NCBI RefSeq assembly: GCF_030272615.1
Contig: NC_081412.1
Span: 473,602,157 to 473,666,156 of the forward strand
DNA: 64,000 nt
Reading direction: 5' to 3'
DNA from: Cryptomeria japonica
Taxonomy: Eukaryota; Streptophyta; Pinopsida; Cupressales; Cupressaceae
The notes under the pieces were generated by a model, which was given only the letters and a program-made list of their open reading frames with translations, searched no databases and had not been told where the DNA came from. The translations under genes were made by a program, and so were the position numbers. Positions 47,220-59,559 of the stretch are shown here, piece after piece (positions within the stretch are counted from its first letter, which is position 1; each line of letters opens with the position of its first letter).

Positions 47220-48790
47220 TAGAGTTTTGCACATCTTATTAGCATTTCTTCTATGGCACACACTTGATCTTTATCATTTGTTGACATCTTTGTCATTCTT
47301 CTGTGCTTCTGTCCTCTTCAATTATCTTTTTTTCATTTATCAATTAGGTCTTATCAATATCATTTTCAAATTGCAATCTTTGGTCGTAATCAATTTGTCA
47401 TATCAATTGGATATCAGATTTGTTATCAATATTTATCATTGTCAATAATCTTGTCATGTTAATTGGACATCGTCAACCCTTATTGTTGTCAAATTAGGGT
47501 TTTGTCCTTGATGTTTGTCATCTTCAATCAATCGTTGATAAATTATCATCCTTTTTTAATCTTCATTCTGGATCATCTTATGTCATCAATTCGTCAATTC
47601 CTTGTCAATTGGGATCAATTTGTCATTGGTCTTTGTTAATCTTAGTATCATGTCAACCTTCATCAAGTTGAACTTTTATCAAACTTTGATCGATTTATCA
47701 TTGATCTTGATCAATAATCATTTCTCGTCAATTTGGACCGATCAGTCATTGGTCCTTGTCAATTGGCACCTATCAATTTTATCCTTGGCCAATCATTGAT
47801 CAATTTGTCATTGATTCTTGTCAACCAATATCGACACTTTATCAATTATTAGTTCTTGTCATTTAATCATGATCAAATCAACCTTGTATCAATTGCTTCA
47901 ATCATTCAATCTTGTTGTCATATAATTTTCATTCTTTCATTTCTATTCCATCTCCTAGGGTTTAGTGATTTAATCATTTAATCCTATTCGATATTTCCCC
48001 ACTAAGTTAAATAAATTATTTTATTTATCCTAGGTCCTCTTTCCACAATTAAATGTTTCATTTAATTGGTTGATTATGCCCTCTTTGTGAATTAATTAAT
48101 GAATGAATATTTATTAATTATTTTTACCGAATATCATTTTCCTAACTTCTAATTCATCTTTTCCACCTATTTTGCTAATTTTTGAATTATAATTTCCCAC
48201 TAATTTCTCTCCTATCTTTTCCCCCTAATTTCTCCACTTTTCATGCTTCTCTTTTGTCATAATAAATGAGCTATTTTTGTGGACAATTTTTCTTAATTTG
48301 GAGGCCTAAATTTCTCTCAATTTGTCATAATTTTGACATAGCAACTTGTCAATCAATTTGTCATAATTTGTCATTCAATCATGCCGTTTTGAAATCAATT
48401 TGTAAATTTTCAAATGAAGTTTCTTCTTCCATTTTCAATCATACTAGTTTCTTATCTTTACTAATTCGCCTATAAATTGGTCCCTCTTTTGAATCAATGA
48501 CAACCACAATTCGAGTACCCTCATGCTATCATTTACACTTTACAACGTTGCTTTTGATCATTCTTTGCACTTGTAGATGAAACCAACATAATTTGGAAGA
48601 GGAAGAATAACAATAAAGGTTAATGAAGGCAACACATTGGGATGGTTTGCACCTTTGTTTTAGTGTTATTCTTTTGTTCCTTTATTGAGTGTTCTTGGAT
48701 TGGATTTCATTAGCGGTTAGGTTTGTGGTTGCCTAATGTTTATGCTTTTGATGCTTTCCCCTATTTTCCTAGTCACATTTATTGGTTAAC
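47220..48790 (+). promoter_or_regulatory. LTR-like region with TATA box, right copy
   Basis: Equivalent to 4,340-5,945: a TTGTCAATTGG-rich upstream part, TATAAAT at 48,471-48,477 and a non-coding leader to about 48,790, where the minus-strand gag begins. Limits are inferred. Confidence 0.4.
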
Positions 48791-49154
48791 CCGACGTGAA
48801 CATGTTAAACTTAGAAATCATCTGCTCCCATGATTTGATCTTCTCTTTACCCCTTCTGTATCTATCAACTTGCAAATGATCCCACCAAAGAGGCGCATGA
48901 CCTTTCAACTAAGTACATGCATATTTCACCTTCCTTTCTTTTGTGATGTTCTCAAAATAAATATACTTCTCCATATCCAAGATCCAATCCATTAATTCAT
49001 TTGAATCCTCCTTTCCATCATACTCTGGTGGGGTCAAATGTGGTTTAGTGTTCACCCTACTCAAAACCCTTAAGAACCTTTCTTTTTGTGGATCGATCAT
49101 CGGTGGATTTGCCACTTGTTCTGCTGGTGCTTCTTCTTCATCATCTTTGCTCAC
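48790..49154 (-). pseudogene. Ty3/gypsy gag fragment, right copy
   Basis: Better preserved than the left copy: open from the start codon at 49,154 (MSKDDEEEAPAEQVANPPM) through the Asn-Glu-Leu-Met-Asp helix to the stop at 48,909, then readable as GHAPLWWDHLQVDRYRRGKE to about 48,790. Only the N-terminal half of the gag domain is present. The start is supported by the PBS 224 bases upstream on the same strand. Confidence 0.88.
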
Positions 49155-49377
49155 ATCTTCAATATGTCAGCCTCTTCTCTGGGTTGTCTCAACAACTTCC
49201 AATCGAGCTATAATTTCTCTTAGTATTTCCATCACAACAGGTTGTGCATTCCCACGTGCTCCACCATTCCTATTTCCTCTTCGCACCATCTTTGCGCCAG
49301 TCCTCTACACCTAGACGTCAGAACAACAATTGGTCACCCCACAATAACATTCTTAGGACACCACAATCTCTGGAATT

Positions 49378-49396
49378 AAATATCTCTTTGATACCA
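49378..49396 (-). other. Gypsy primer-binding site, right copy
   Basis: The minus strand reads TGGTATCAAAGAGATA next to the LTR end GACTGCA-CCAAG. Confidence 0.75.
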
Positions 49397-49401
49397 CTTG
49401 G

Positions 49402-49960
49402 TGCAGTCATTGGTTAGGAGGGACCTCAAAGAGATCAATCCAAACTAGGAAGCAAGAGTAAACACAACTTAAACAATAGGATATGATAGAGATAATGTAG
49501 AACAGAATGTATTAGATCATGAGAACTGATTACAAGCAATCGATAACATCCGGGTTACAAGATTTGGCTCACTGGCCTACTACATACATGCTCAATTACA
49601 GAATAGGTCAACTTTGGACCTCTAAATCTAAGATATATTCTCTATGTTCTATTTGACTTCCCCTCTCCACCGCTATTCTAATGCTCAATTACAATGATTT
49701 ATATGATCCAAGATCTAGTCAACCCAAAAGGGAACAAATGCCAAAGAACAAGATCAAACGTGTAAAACCAACAAGTTGACCTCTGCCAAAAATATTCCTC
49801 CAAAAAATCCAAAGGATGATGTGCAGATCAGATGGAAGGTCAACCACATGCCAAGGAACATCAGAATCAACAAACTAGGCTCCACAAGATACATAAAGGA
49901 TCTGGTAGATTAACCAATGCAAATAGGTCCAAGTAGTTCTGGTGCTAGAAAACTATCTCG
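49402..49960 (-). repeat. Ty3/gypsy 5' LTR, right copy (outer limit approximate)
   Basis: Equivalent to 6,554-7,112. The inner end is secure from the PBS; the outer end is inferred where pol sequence begins. Confidence 0.5.
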
Positions 49961-50858
49961 AAATCTAGAATCTTGTAGGGCGATAAATAAAACTAAAGGC
50001 AATTCCTATGTCACTTCCTGCTTACTTTTAGCGATCAACCTGCACAAACCTTGCCCCCTCACCAACTTTGTGGGTCGAATGTCTAAATCGAACTCCTGAA
50101 TTTTTGATACACAAGAAGCTCTTTCATTCATTCCTATGTCTTGCTGCGTTAGAATTCTCTTGACAACTGAATGAGGTACATAAATCACCATGTGAGAATG
50201 GAGAATATAGTACCTAAACTGTTTCATTGCCTTTACGACCGCATATGCTTTCTTTTCCATTATTGAGTATTTAAGTTCATGCTTTTTCAAAGGTACGCTC
50301 ATGAATGCTATTGAGACCTCATCATTATTATCATTCTTTTGTAGAAAAACCCCTGACATAGTGTGTTCTAATGCGTAGCAGTAGATGATAAAATCTTTAT
50401 TGAAATCGAGATTAACCAAGACAAGTGCCTGACCAATTGCATCTTTTATTGAGGAAAATGCCTTCTTCCCCTCCTCGCTCCATTTGAAAGATTATTTCTC
50501 ACTCATCAAGTTCATGATATATCTGGTAGTCTCAGAAAAGTCTGGAATGATCCTCCAAAGAAAATTCACCTACCTAAAGAAGGATCTGACAACATTCCTG
50601 TTTGATGGAAAAGTTAATTGTTGAATTTCTCTTACCCTTTCAGGATCTATTTTCACCCCTTCTTTGGAGACAATATGATCGAGCAACTTACCCTTTATGA
50701 CTCCAAACACTGATTTCTTGGGGTTCAAGGATACCCCATGCTCGCGACATCCCCGCAACACTCGTTTCAGGTCCCGAATGTGATGTTTTCTATGTTTTTA
50801 GAACACTGTCAAATCATCCAGATATAGAACAATGATCTTATCCTTTAAGTGGCCAAGG
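49960..50858 (-). pseudogene. Ty3/gypsy pol fragment (RT end, RNase H), right copy
   Basis: Same content as 7,113-8,010, with a longer intact stretch at the 3' side (50,419-50,006): LVNLDFNKDFIIYCYALEHT, KKAYAVVKAMKQFRYYILHS, then GMNERASCVSKIQEFDLDIR and GLCRLIAKSKQEVT, the RNase H to integrase linker. RT has YLDDLTVFS followed by a stop. It joins the peptide pseudogene at GGCCAAGG (50,851-50,858). Confidence 0.92.
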
Positions 50859-51160
50859 CCTACAGATTCCACTCTAATTCCACTTAAAAATTGGGTCTCC
50901 TCTCCCTTCTTACATATACAACATTTTTGTTCAGTGCTTAAACAAAAATGGCAAAGAAATTGTTTTGCGTGGTGTTAATAATCGCATTGGTAGTGGGTAT
51001 TGCAGAAGGAGACTATCATCCTCCTGATCCTGATGAGTGTGATGAGTATGTTTAGTGCACAAGTGATGCTAACTGATAGGTATACAACTACCCTAGTGAG
51101 GATCCCTTTATTTGCTACAATATCAGACAATGTGGCTTGAGATTGGGACTTTGCAGTTAA
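50851..51160 (+). pseudogene. Small cysteine-rich secreted peptide, pseudogene copy 3
   Basis: ATG at 50,948, TAA at 51,158-51,160. Stops at the same three codons as copy 1 (TAG, TGA, TAG), so these mutations predate the block duplication. The last residues are CS as in copy 1. The signal peptide is intact. The TATA position reads CTTAAAAATT as in copy 1. No function is assigned. Confidence 0.7.
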
Positions 51161-51660
51161 TCCCTAAGAGAGAGAGAGAGAGACTTCATTTTCTTGTTTC
51201 TCAGGTGAATGTTAATCTTGCCATAGAGAAACACTTAGTTCTCTAGTTGAAATTTCTCAAATAAATAAGTCATTATGTTTTTACTTATGTTTGGACATTA
51301 TTATTATCTTATGTACTAAATGGTAGTGGTTAAACTTATATGTTTTTGTTATTTTAAATTTTATTTTATGTTTATTCACAGAAAAGTGTTTTATATAGAC
51401 GTAAATACTGCTATCATTTATAAAATTAGCTCTCTCTTTATAAGTTCTTTTATTGTATCACTAATCTCATTTTCACATAGTAGTTTTTATCCGATTATTG
51501 GGGTATTCCATAGCAGATCTTTTAAGATGTGTGTTACTCATGGTTCTGATTTTACTAAGTTCATCACTTTCTTAAATACTAGCAATTGCACCTTTGTGTG
51601 CAATAGGTATGCCGAAAATGTGTGGAAGGTCAATAATGAATTTTTTTTGCTCTATTATTT

Positions 51661-52470
<810 letters not shown>

Positions 52471-52573
52471 CAAATGTGAGATCCAAGAAAGATCCTAAGT
52501 CCAACAATTGTAGAGAAAATTATGGTGTGGATGTGTCTACTTTTAAGGAGGATTTTGCAATTTTTAGCTTTTT

Positions 52574-53700
52574 GTCTATTGTTTATAGTATTCAATGTAT
52601 TATGTATTTGACATCCTTTACTGCCAAATTAATAAAAGGAAAATTATATATTATTATATATTTATTTTTAATGTATAATGTTATAATAAAATTTAATTAG
52701 TATCATATGTAGAAATTATATAATAGATTAATTATATATTATTTTATATATATATCTAAGAATGTAAAATCATATAAACATTGTATATGTATTATTATGC
52801 TGAGAAATATTTAAATCGAACATATTTTATATTATATTATAGCTAGAGCCATGTAAAATAAAATAAAAATATAATAATTTAAACAAGCATAATTTGTTCA
52901 ACTTAAATATAAATATGTCTTGATATAAATGAAATAGCAAATCGTATACTTTACTTATCTATAATAAATAAATTAATTTTAACGCATTTTTTCCTTGCAT
53001 AGTTTCGTAAGTGCATTAAAATTAAATAACAAAATTATATAAATTTTGTAAATAAATCATAACTTTTTTTTTTTCCAAATAAACATAAATTTTATCCTAA
53101 ATAAAAATTCAAAATGAAGTTCATTTAAAAATAATAATAATTATGTCTTGATATAAATAAAATAGAAAATCATATAATTTACTTATCTATAATAAATAAA
53201 TTAATCTTAACACATTTTTTCCTCGTATAGTTTCATAAGATCACTCAAATTAAATAACAAAATAATATATATTTTTAATTATTTTACATTATTCTCTTCT
53301 CTAATTTCATAAAGCCACTCAAATTAATTAACAAAATTATATATTTTTTCACTCAAATTAAATAATAAAATAATATAGATTTTTAATTATTTACTATTAT
53401 TCCCTTCTATAGTTTTATATGACCACTCAAATTAATTAATAAAATATTATATATTTTTAATTATTTACTATTATTCCTTTCTATAGTTTCATAAAAACGC
53501 TCAAATTAATTAACCAATTTTTTTTTTAATTATTTACTATTAATATATTTATTTTTAAATAAAAAATAAACATTAATATAAATAAAATATGATTTAATTA
53601 AAAATTTATTAAATTTTATTACATTATAAAAATAAAAAAATAATGTTCATATATATAAAATATAATTTAAATGGCCCACGGTATGGTACATTGAATTTTT
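52574..53700. repeat. AT-rich tract with local tandem repeats
   Basis: A segment of about 120 bases (TATGTCTTGATATAAAT..., CTTATCTATAATAAATAAAT, then CATTTTTTCCT) occurs at 52,915-53,035 and again at 53,140-53,265. From 53,260 to 53,560 a unit of about 75-80 bases with TTTTTAATTATTTACTATTA and CACTCAAATTAA repeats three to four times. No coding. Confidence 0.8.
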
Positions 53701-53764
53701 CACCCCTCTAACATATGCAAATAGTAAATGGAGGCAAAGTAGGCTAGTATTATTCTCAATTGCT

Positions 53765-54410
53765 ATTTCTTATAAGAAACACCTATCTATGTCATATTCT
53801 ACTTTTAATTTTTGTCAATAATTATGAATTTGAGTGCATAAATTTAAATCAAGTAGTAAAACTAAATATGGTTTGAAAATATATTTCTATTCAATTAATA
53901 TTAAAAATGTGTAACCTAGGTATTGTTATAAAATATAAACATCTCATTTAAAGAAATTGAGGCATTTTTATAACAATTTTTTGTGAAAATAAAAAAATTA
54001 CTATTATATCTAAAAATGTATTTAGATAAATATGAATACTTGTACTTGAATTAAATATATAATGTAAAATAAAATTATTTTCATAGATAGTTTAGAATAT
54101 AAAGTTTTCTTTCTTTTGAGCTTTAAGTATAATTAGTCACACTTAATAACATGAAAAAATCAAAATAAATATCTCTTAAAAAAATTAACATGGGAATAGA
54201 AATTTTCTCTATATAGATTGAAATAATACCATCTTTTAATAATAAATAAAATATACGAATATAAATGAATTAAATAAAGGTTAAATAGTTTATATTTTGA
54301 TCAAAATAAGGAACATTATAGTATGGAGAAAATAATATATAGAAGAGGTTTTTAATTTTGATCTTGTGAGATACCATGGGAACAACTTTAGAGCAATAAT
54401 TTTTCAAGGA
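53765..54410. repeat. Dispersed AT-rich repeat, full-length copy
   Basis: The longest copy: its first half matches 23,381-23,807 and its second half 34,205-34,480. A LINE lies directly downstream at all three sites or within about 1 kb. It could be a non-autonomous element or a 5' part of an unidentified element; no termini were defined. Confidence 0.75.
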
Positions 54411-54429
54411 CCTTCCCCTACTTACAACA

Positions 54430-57380
54430 ATTGTATTGCCATCGCTATTTGGCATTTCCTTTGGTTTTAGAAATGACTACAATGACTTTATTGTTGGTGT
54501 AGAGACTTTTAATGAAGATTCAGAAAGTAGCCCTAGCCTTAAACCAATAAATAAACAAAAGAAAATATACAAAGAAAGAGATAAAGTAACAACATATCAC
54601 ATTTTTTGGCAGATTATTTTCTCTGATGTGATCGCTGCGGCTCAAGAATTTTTTGGATCCCTCTCTCTCATGAAGGAGCTGAACACTACCTTCCTAGTCC
54701 TCATCCCTAAGAAACCTGATGACTGCTCTTTTTAGGATTTTAGACCTATCAGCCTTTGCAATTCTCTCTATAAAATATTCACCAAGATTCTAGTGCTCAA
54801 GCTTAAGATTATCATCCCCTCTTTAATTTATAAACATCAAAATGGTTTTTTCCTTGGGAGCCAAATCCTGGATTTTGTTATTGTGGTGCATGAGAATATC
54901 CACTTCCTTTCTATCAATAAAAGCCAGGTTTTCTTTTCTTCTGAAATTGGACTTGCTGAAAGCTTTTGATAGAGTCGACTAGAGATTTCTCCTCCAAATA
55001 CTTAGGACTTTTGGATTTGAAGATAACTTCATCCAGATCATTAAGCAATGTGTTTCCACCCCAAAATTTTCTATGTTGATTAATGGACCTGCCTCTGGTT
55101 TCTTCTCCGCGTCTAGGGGCATAAGACAAGGGGATCCTCTATCTCCTTTCCTTTTTATTCTGATGAGTGAAGTTCTCAGTAAAATTATTTAGAGAGAAGT
55201 CAGAAATGGCAATATTATGGGCTTATGAACCTCCTCTCAGGCCTCCACATGCTCTCACCAAGAATTTGTCGATGATACTCTATTGATGGGGGAAGGCTCG
55301 GTTAAAGAAGCTAAGAATTTAAAAAAGACTCTAAATATCTATGAATATGGTTCGGGGCAAAAAATTAGCTTGGTTAAAAGCTCCATTTTCTTCTTTAACA
55401 CCCTTGAACATAGGAAGTTGAAGATTGCCTCGATTATTGGCTGTAAAGTTGGAACTTTGCCCAACTCCTATTTAGGTCTTCCTCTCTGCCATGGTCCGGC
55501 TCCTGACTCCCTTTGGACAAATCTTATAGACAAATTCCAAAACAAGTTGGCTCGGTGGAAAGGCACTTTGTTAAGCCAAGCTGGTAAACTCTAGCTGCTC
55601 AAAGCCTCGCTTTAGAGCCTCCCAATTTATGCTTTGAGTTTATTCAAAATCCCAACCAAAATTATTGATAAATTGGAAAGAATTCAAAAAATATTTTTGT
55701 GGACTAGAACTGAATCTAAGAATAGATTACATCTTGTGGCTTGGAATCAGGTTTGCCTTCCCAAATCCATGTGGGGACTAGACATCCGAAATATGAGAGA
55801 ATTTAATAGAGCCTTGATGGCCAAGCAGTTATGGAGATGTCTTAAAAAGAATAATGAATGGATTGATATATTCAAACATAAATACCACATTCCGGATATC
55901 CAAAACACTCTGGAAACTTATGATCTTCCCATTGTTGATTCTGATTTATGGAGAAATTTCTTTGGCTCCTCCAAAGTTATCTTGCATGGTTGCATATGGA
56001 TGCTAGGGAATGGTACCAAAATCAGATTTTGGGATGACTCGTGGATTAACAATGGCCCCCTATCAGACTCTATTTGGGTTCCTCCCTTCAAAGAATTATG
56101 TCTAAGAAAAATTGGCATCTGGGTGGCTGATTATTTTAGAGATGGAGTGTGGTTGGACCTGAATTCTGTGGATAATTCTCTGATACCTATACAACCCTGG
56201 TTGAATTGTATTCACATCCCCCATTCTCAAGGGGAGGATGAAGTGTTCTGGAATTTCTCCTCTTCTGGGAAGTTCAAGGTTGATAATGCTTATAAGTTCA
56301 TCTCTAGAAGCTTCTCTCCCCCCCCTTTTGGGCTGGTATCTAGAACAAGCTCTTAATTCCTAAATTTAACATTTTTTTCTAGTTGTTTATGCAGGGTAAG
56401 ATCTCTACCATTGACAATAGTTGTAGAAGAAGTATTCCTCTTACCAATAGATGTTTTCTTTGTAAAGAGTTGGACAAAAATGTTGGCCATCTGTTGCTTC
56501 ATTGCGCCTTTGTCAAGGATATCTGGAATCACTTCCTTAAAATATGGAACATTGATTGGGTCTTCCCTGATACTGTCCATAGAATGTGGTTTGAATGGAA
56601 ATGTCACTTTGATAATCAGGCTTTGGGAGTTCTCTGGAATTTATCTCTTCCGCATATTGCCTGGGGCATTTGGAAAGAAAGAAACAATAGAGTCTTTAGG
56701 GATTTGGAAACTGTCGTGTTTGTTGTGGCTACTAAAATTTGAATTGCTATCAAGGAGAATTTTGTGCACTCCTGCCACAGTAGAAAGAATGACCATCCCC
56801 TCCCTACTCTCCAAGAGGATTAGGATACTATCATTCAGTGGCAAATTGAGTGGGATATTTCCATTCCAGTGCATAAAACCAAGCACTGCAGACAAAATGT
56901 TCTTTGGCATCCTCCCCCTATGGGTTGGATCAAAATCAATGTGGATGGGGCGACAAAAGCAAATCTAGAGCTAGTTGGGTGCGGGGGAGTGGCTAGGAAT
57001 CATTCAGGTCTGCTGGTTTTTGGGGTGGCACTCCCTCTGGGCACCTAGTCTAACCACTATGTTGAAGGCAACACTGCCCACATTGGGTTACACATGGCTA
57101 TAAGAGAAGGCTTTAGAAAAATTTGGTTGGAGTCTGACTCGCTAAACACTATCAATTGTTTGAGTGGCCGCATGGATCCTAGCTAGACAATGACTAATCT
57201 AATTAAGAATTGTTGAGATATAATAAATGAGCTGGCAAATTTCAAAATCTCACATGTTTACTGGGAAGGCAACAAAGTAACAGATCTACTGGCCACTCTG
57301 GCGGTAAGATACGTGGTGACTAAATGGTGGAGTAGTAGGGATTCAATTTTCCAAAAATCTATGCAAGCTGACCTGTGATG
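54430..57380 (+). mobile_element. L1-type LINE ORF2: RT, zinc-binding domain, RNase H
   Basis: RT starts near 54,600 (SDVIAAAQEFFGSLSLMKEL, then FLVLIPKKPDD and DFRPISLCNSLYKIF). After a frameshift: KAFDRVD-stop-RFLLQILR, SASRGIRQGDPLSPFLFILM and FVDDTLLMGEGSVKEAKNLK (catalytic F-x-DD at about 55,265). Then QKISLVKSSIFFFNT, PNSYLGLPLCHGPAPDSLW, KLARWKGTLLSQAGKL and the 240-codon stretch at 55,634-56,356 (KNRLHLVAWNQVCLPKSMWG, NGTKIRFWDDSWINNG). The zinc-binding domain has RCFLCKELDKNVGHLLLHCA and WGIWKERNNRVFRDL. RNase H follows: GWIKINVDGATKANLE, ESDSLNTINCL and WEGNKVTDLLATLA. The endonuclease is absent (5' truncation). Many stops replace Trp. Confidence 0.95.
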
Positions 57381-57660
57381 ATTACTCCCACCTACATTAA
57401 TCAATGATCTTTCATCATGATTTGATAGAGTTGATGGGGAAATGACTCTTTTTTGTTTTCCCTAACCGAAGATCTAGAAACTTCCTTGGTGCCTGGATTT
57501 TCTATCTTATTGTGTGGCCCATTGTTTGCTACTGTTTGGAGACTTTTCTAATGTGGCCCATTTCCTGCGACTGTTCGAAGCCTTCTCTGGTGTGGTCCAT
57601 TTTCTTCTATTCAGCGACCGATAGTATATTGGGCGGGGAAAAGAACATGCAAGAACCGTT
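57381..57660. other. LINE 3' untranslated sequence or spacer
   Basis: Non-coding, with repeated GTGTGGCCCATT/GTGTGGTCCATTTTC-like words at about 57,510-57,610. No poly(A) is seen before the next frame. Confidence 0.35.
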
Positions 57661-58455
57661 TACTTATGAGAAATGAAAGAAAAACAAGGACGCGTGGCAG
57701 GAAGTCATTGGTGGGGGAATCGTCCCCTTCTTGGACCAACTTCATGGCCCTTTTGCTCTACTCATGGAGGCATTTGTCAATGGGTGGAAAAAAGGGAGCC
57801 TGAGGGCTTATGGTGCTAAGTATCAAATTGATGAAACCCTGGTGGCAATGGTCGCTGGTCTGACAATGACTGACAGGAGATTTTATAGGGACAAGAAAAT
57901 TAGGGAGGACTTGACCAGTTTCTTTGACAAAGACAAGGAACGCTCTAGAGTTACCAAGATGGCTGATGGCAACTACAACAGGAAAGATCTTATGGCTCCC
58001 TAGGAAGACATGGTCGAGTTCATCATGAGGTATATTATGCTTGATGGAAAATATGCCAACATCTTTTCCTATCATTTTACAATTTTGAATCATTTTAGAC
58101 ATGGTAAAATTATTTTTGTTCCTTTCTATCTAGCCTCCTCTTTAGAAAATAGCCTAGAAAAACATTTGGAGAATCCAAACAACCCTGTTCTCCATGAAGG
58201 ACTTATTGTGTTCATCATGAAGTATGCTAAATCCCTTCAAGTTGTTACCTCTCTAACCGAGATTGGCCAACAGACAAATATCTAGGATGTCTCTGACTCG
58301 GAAATGGAATTGGAGGATACTGGGGGTGCCATTCCTCTTGATGACCTTTATTATAAACCTACAGAAGAAGGGGAGTTGATGGTCACCCCTGGGACGTTTA
58401 GTAGAATAATCCTCCCAGATGGGCGGCCAACAAATATAAAACCGCCAGCAAACTG
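57661..58455 (+). pseudogene. Mobile-domain-like protein of unknown function, copy 2
   Basis: One frame with only two internal TAG codons (58,001 and 58,283) and no frameshift: LHGPFALLMEAFVNGWKKGS, YQIDETLVAMVAGLTMTDRR, FYRDKKIREDLTSFFDK, MVEFIMRYIMLDGKYANIFS, YHFTILNHFRHGKIIFVPFY and HEGLIVFIMKYAKS, then an acidic tail (DVSDSEMELEDTGGAIPLDD). The first TAG falls in MAP-stop-EDMVEF, where Trp is likely. The helix pattern F-x-x-x-W-x-x-G and the YHF-x-x-LNHFRH box are shared with 24.5-25.6 kb. It resembles uncharacterised repeat-associated plant proteins, but I cannot name a family. It is better preserved than the LINEs on either side. Confidence 0.55.
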
Positions 58456-58704
58456 ATTTCTAAGGCCGAGCCCCCTCCAAAAAGAAGAAGCTGGTGGCTA
58501 AGGACTCTAGTCCGAAAAATTCAGATCAGGAAATTAAATTGGAAATCCCTATCAACGTCCTGAACGAAAAAATAGGGGACCATGGCCAAAGAAGAGAATA
58601 ATGGGATACAAAGGACTTGTAATCTAATGAACCTAGCTATGGAAGCTACCAGAAGCCAGGATAGCTACTGGAAGTGGGTGGAGTGAGAAATTGATACCCT
58701 CAAA

Positions 58705-59163
58705 GTGGGGGTTAGAGAGATTATTGATATCTTCACTGCTTCTCCTGAGCCCAACAAATCTAAGAAACTCATGATTATGACCCAAAAGCTCTCCCAAGAT
58801 GTCAAGGTGATGAAATACAATCACGAACAAAGAATTGAAAAGGCGGAACAGTCTATGGTGGAGATAAAGAAAAACCTCAAGAACATGGTTGACATAAGCA
58901 AAGAAGCCATGAACAACAGTATAAATGGGCTTGCAAAGATCAATACCATGGTTGCTGATTACAGATCCTATCAAAGTGAATCGGTGAAAGATCTTGGAGG
59001 GGAAGATATGGCTACTGGAGACTATAAAACCATTGGTCCTAGTTCCAGAACCAGAAGTAGGAGCAACAACAAGGGTACCTCCAGATTCATTATGGAGGAG
59101 CTAGAGGAAATAAATAAGATTTCCATCCAGAAGAACAAGGATATGCTTCTCTTTCTTAATTGA
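58705..59163 (+). CDS. Coiled-coil protein, likely C-terminal part of the same unit
   Basis: An intact 152-codon frame rich in Lys, Glu and Met with heptad-like spacing (KLSQDVKVMKYNHEQRIEKA, MVEIKKNLKNMVDISKEAMN), a Ser/Arg-rich stretch (SSRTRSRSNNKGTSRF) and an acidic/basic end before the stop. It lies 250 bases after the mobile-domain-like frame, and the intervening frame is broken by a few stops and shifts (58,456-58,704), so it was probably one protein. It is followed by G/T-rich sequence that ends TTTATCTTTATCAAAAA at about 59,336, resembling a retroposed 3' untranslated region with a remnant tail. Confidence 0.45.
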   Translation: MGVREIIDIFTASPEPNKSKKLMIMTQKLSQDVKVMKYNHEQRIEKAEQSMVEIKKNLKNMVDISKEAMNNSINGLAKINTMVADYRSYQSESVKDLGGEDMATGDYKTIGPSSRTRSRSNNKGTSRFIMEELEEINKISIQKNKDMLLFLN

Positions 59164-59500
59164 GGGTTTTTCTTTTGTTTTGTCTTGTTTGTCTACGTCT
59201 CTTTTTCTTTCATGACTGTTCAAGGGTGCTCCCCTACTTTGATGTTGGTTATTGTCTGTTTGGCGGATGGTCGGATTTTGTAAAACTTTTGGTTTTGGGT
59301 CCATTTAAAACCCGTTTATCTTTATCAAAAACAACATATCAGCATCAAGTAACAATTATTTGAGCTTTTCTAGGCTTTGAGTGATTTTTCTTTATTTCTT
59401 TTTTTGTTCCACTATGTTGGTTGGGAATGGTAGGGCCCCCTATAGGAGTCCCCACTTTATGAGGTTTGTAGTCATGTGACCTTTGTGGATTCTTTTGTGC
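59164..59500 (+). other. 3' untranslated-like region and short spacer
   Basis: T- and G-rich, non-coding, with an A-run at about 59,327. It joins the next LINE fragment near 59,500. Confidence 0.3.
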
Positions 59501-59559
59501 ATAGTCAGAAAGTTGACTCTTCAGTTTAGGTGAATGTCCTACCTTCGTCCTTGCCCTAG

